A DNA stretch of 64,000 bases from Paenibacillus nasutitermitis (GTDB taxonomy: Bacteria; Bacillota; Bacilli; Paenibacillales; Paenibacillaceae), in assembly GCF_014641075.1 (NCBI RefSeq), contig NZ_BMHP01000001.1:1550001-1614000 (forward strand), in the 5' to 3' direction. Position numbers and translations under genes: made by a program. Positions 62,035-64,000 of the stretch are shown here, piece by piece. Numbering within the stretch: the first letter of the stretch is position 1; each line of letters starts with the position of its first letter. The notes under the pieces are model-generated. The model ran no database searches and had not been told where the DNA came from. It saw nothing but the letters and a program-made list of their open reading frames with translations.

Positions 62035-64000
62035 ATGGCAGAATCCTACGTTCCCGAGCCCAGACCTGCCGAGACCCGATACCTGGTTGGTGCTCATTAT
62101 TTTCCAGGCTGGAAGCAGGGGGAGCATTTTGGATGGGAGCTTATTGAACCGTATCCGGAGCGGCGGCCGCTGCTCGGATTATATGATGAAGGCAATCCCG
62201 AGGTGGCGGATTGGGAAATCAAATGGGCGCTGGAGCATGGCATCGGCTTTTTTGTTTATTGCTGGTACCGGGACAAAGGGAATACAGGTTATACGGTCAC
62301 AGATGATTCGGTATACCTCGCGCATGCGCTTCATGACGGATTTATGCAGGCGCGTTATGCCGACCGATTCAAGTTCGCCATCATGTGGGAGAATGAGAAT
62401 GCGGGCGGAGCGGATTCCGAATCGGATCTGCTGGACAATCTGTTTCCTTATTGGCTGGAGCGGTATTTCAGCCATCCAAGCTATTTGACGATCGACGGAA
62501 AGCCAGTTCTGTATGTCTATCATATCGACAAGTTAATCGATCAGTTAGGCGGTACCGGGAAAGTCCGCGAGGCGTTGTGCATTCTGGAAGCCAAATGCAG
62601 GGAAGCCGGATTTCAAGGGTTGACCGCCCAATGCGAATACAGAGGGACCGATCCCGAAATGCTCGCACGCATCGCCGCTTGCGGATTTACCCATAGCTTC
62701 GCTTATTGCTGGCATACCGCACAGACCAGGCCGGAGCCAGAGCAGGCAGCCGGAAGCCAGCTGGATGCGATGAAGCTGCGGGCGGAATTTGACACACGCG
62801 GATTTGTGCCGACCGTCTCGGTGGGTTGGGATCCGCTGCCCTGGCATTACGGACGCGGGGGCCGCACGCCGGATGAGGTGACGCGTTGGACTCTGGGGCC
62901 GGACGAATACCGGCAGGTTCTGTCCGAAACAAAATCGTTGATGGACAGCTTGCCCGAGGATAGTCTTGGCAGCCGAATGCTGCTGCTCGATAACTGGAAT
63001 GAGTGGGGAGAAGGCCATTATATCGCTCCTCATGAACAAGGCGGATTCCGTTATTTGCAGGCTGTACGCGACGTTTTTGCGGCCGATAGCGGCAATGTAC
63101 CGGATTATCGCACGCCGGATCAGTTGGGATTCGGTCCTTATGATTCCCTCTACCGGAAAGCAAGAGAACAGGGATTGCTTGCAACAGATGATGTCCGCGT
63201 CCTACAGGCACGGGATTATGGAGCCGTACCGGATAGCAGCTCCGATGCCGGGCCTGGCATCCGCGCTGCTATCGAAGCGGCTCGCGTACAAGGGGGGCCA
63301 GCTATTATCCGCCTGGAGCGGGGACGTTATCTTGTAAACGGCGAAGAAGGCGAGCGAGCAGCAATCATGATCCAGGCAGCCCGGAATCTGACGCTGCGCG
63401 GAGAAGGCAGCGATACGGTGATCGTCGTGACCAATCCCCGGATCGGGGGAGTCGAGGTGCAGGATAGCGAGAATGTGCTCCTGGCCCATTTCGCCGTCGA
63501 TTATGATCCACTGCCTTACACGCAGGGAACCGTTACGGCCGTTGATGAAGAAAAAGGGATGTACGAGGTTGCGATCGATCCGGAATACCGGCTCCCGAGC
63601 GAATCCTATTTTTATATATCCGAGGGACTATGGGGGCTGCTTGTGAACAACGAGGATCCGCTGACTGCCCGCTATGGACCACATCCGCTGTTTACCACCT
63701 CATGGGAGCATGTTCGTGACCGGGTATGGAGATTCCATTCCGCCGATCACGCAATGATGCGAAGTGCTGAGATGAAGGTTGGGGATCGGTATGCCCATAT
63801 GGCCCGCCGTCATTCAGAGAGCGCAATCAATTTCTGGCGCACCCGCAAAGCGGCAGTTGACGGTGTGACCATCTATGCCGGTCCTTCGCTTGCGTCGATA
63901 TGGGGACAGAACGAAGATGTCTCGATCCGGGCGCTTCGTGTAGAAGTACTACCGGGATCTGGACGGCTTCTATCTGCCAATGGAGATGGCATCCATAATC
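62035..64000 (+). CDS. GH99/WbsX-like domain fused to a pectate-lyase-like beta-helix (3' end outside window)
   Basis: The frame opens at ATG 62035 after AAGGAGG and stays open to the window end (655 codons visible). Residues ~1-350 match the GH99-like/WbsX barrel: GAHYFPGWKQGEHFGWELI, FFVYCWYRDKG, FKFAIMWENENA and LLLDNWNEWGEGHYIAP. From ~390 a second domain begins, RDYGAVPDSSSDAGPGIRAAIEAA, the usual start of pectate-lyase-3 type beta-helices, followed by helical coil repeats. There is no signal peptide, so it is probably cytosolic. WbsX-like domains occur in polysaccharide biosynthesis and in glycoside degradation; next to this importer a degradative role is more likely. Confidence 0.78.
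   Translation, partial: MAESYVPEPRPAETRYLVGAHYFPGWKQGEHFGWELIEPYPERRPLLGLYDEGNPEVADWEIKWALEHGIGFFVYCWYRDKGNTGYTVTDDSVYLAHALHDGFMQARYADRFKFAIMWENENAGGADSESDLLDNLFPYWLERYFSHPSYLTIDGKPVLYVYHIDKLIDQLGGTGKVREALCILEAKCREAGFQGLTAQCEYRGTDPEMLARIAACGFTHSFAYCWHTAQTRPEPEQAAGSQLDAMKLRAEFDTRGFVPTVSVGWDPLPWHYGRGGRTPDEVTRWTLGPDEYRQVLSETKSLMDSLPEDSLGSRMLLLDNWNEWGEGHYIAPHEQGGFRYLQAVRDVFAADSGNVPDYRTPDQLGFGPYDSLYRKAREQGLLATDDVRVLQARDYGAVPDSSSDAGPGIRAAIEAARVQGGPAIIRLERGRYLVNGEEGERAAIMIQAARNLTLRGEGSDTVIVVTNPRIGGVEVQDSENVLLAHFAVDYDPLPYTQGTVTAVDEEKGMYEVAIDPEYRLPSESYFYISEGLWGLLVNNEDPLTARYGPHPLFTTSWEHVRDRVWRFHSADHAMMRSAEMKVGDRYAHMARRHSESAINFWRTRKAAVDGVTIYAGPSLASIWGQNEDVSIRALRVEVLPGSGRLLSANGDGIHN

Noticed and set aside
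1-64000. CRISPR arrays, tRNA or rRNA genes, insertion sequences, prophage
   Set aside because: No regularly spaced repeats, cloverleaf or rRNA signatures, transposase motifs or phage genes were seen on either strand.

Overview
The window looks like a chromosomal segment of a Paenibacillus-type endospore-forming Bacillota. The basis is the style of its genes: a gerA-type spore germination operon, LplB/YtcP-type sugar permeases, YesM/YesN-type sensor and regulator pairs, HPr kinase, AGGAGG-like ribosome binding sites, frequent GTG/TTG starts and moderate GC. No rRNA, tRNA, CRISPR array, transposase or prophage gene was seen. Most of the window is devoted to sensing, cutting, importing and catabolising complex, probably acidic, plant or microbial polysaccharide.

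Layout. (1) 1-12.0 kb: a heparinase II/III-like gene cut by the window edge, a PLP trans-sulfuration-family enzyme, then an ABC importer (two permeases and a lipoprotein binding protein) behind a candidate cre site, followed by a GH78 alpha-L-rhamnosidase and a second heparinase-like protein. This reads as one glycan-utilisation unit for a rhamnose- and uronate-containing polymer. (2) 12.1-16.9 kb: a DUF1284 gene and a minus-strand germinant receptor operon in the order A-C-D-B. (3) 17.1-20 kb: an SLH/Ig-like surface protein and a 48-residue orphan gene with its own terminator. (4) 20.1-30.8 kb: a sugar-acid locus with GntR (FCD) and AraC regulators, an RraA-like aldolase, a MalFG-type importer with its binding protein, mannonate dehydratase, an enolase-superfamily dehydratase and two SDR dehydrogenases. 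(5) 31-36.5 kb: an orphan ParB-like protein, an azoreductase, a divergent HPr kinase paralogue, a sugar isomerase-like protein, a phosphodiester-glycosidase-like protein and a PH-domain protein.

(6) 36.6-64 kb is the most unusual part. It holds a GH116 glycosidase, a YesMN-type two-component system fused by overlap to a lone binding lipoprotein, a cupin-AraC regulator and a secreted beta-helix/LamG protein. Next is an operon of about 14 kb encoding one MsmX-type ATPase, a membrane-anchored binding protein with two carbohydrate-binding-like modules, a permease pair, an NHL-repeat/YIP1 membrane protein, a membrane-anchored DUF5696 protein, a second permease pair and a second binding protein. 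The last gene, cut by the window end, joins a GH99/WbsX-like domain to a pectate-lyase-like beta-helix. Three 26-bp sites with CAAAT-type half-sites exactly 21 bp apart lie upstream of the GH116 gene, the beta-helix gene and the large operon. They suggest one AraC-type activator controls the whole set.

Working together (inference): anchored and secreted proteins cut polysaccharide at the surface, binding proteins capture oligosaccharides, and several permease pairs import them. Only one importer ATPase is encoded here and it may serve several systems. The UxuA, enolase, SDR and aldolase enzymes would process the uronate or aldonate sugars. CcpA/HPr control is suggested by the cre-like sites and the HPr kinase paralogue.
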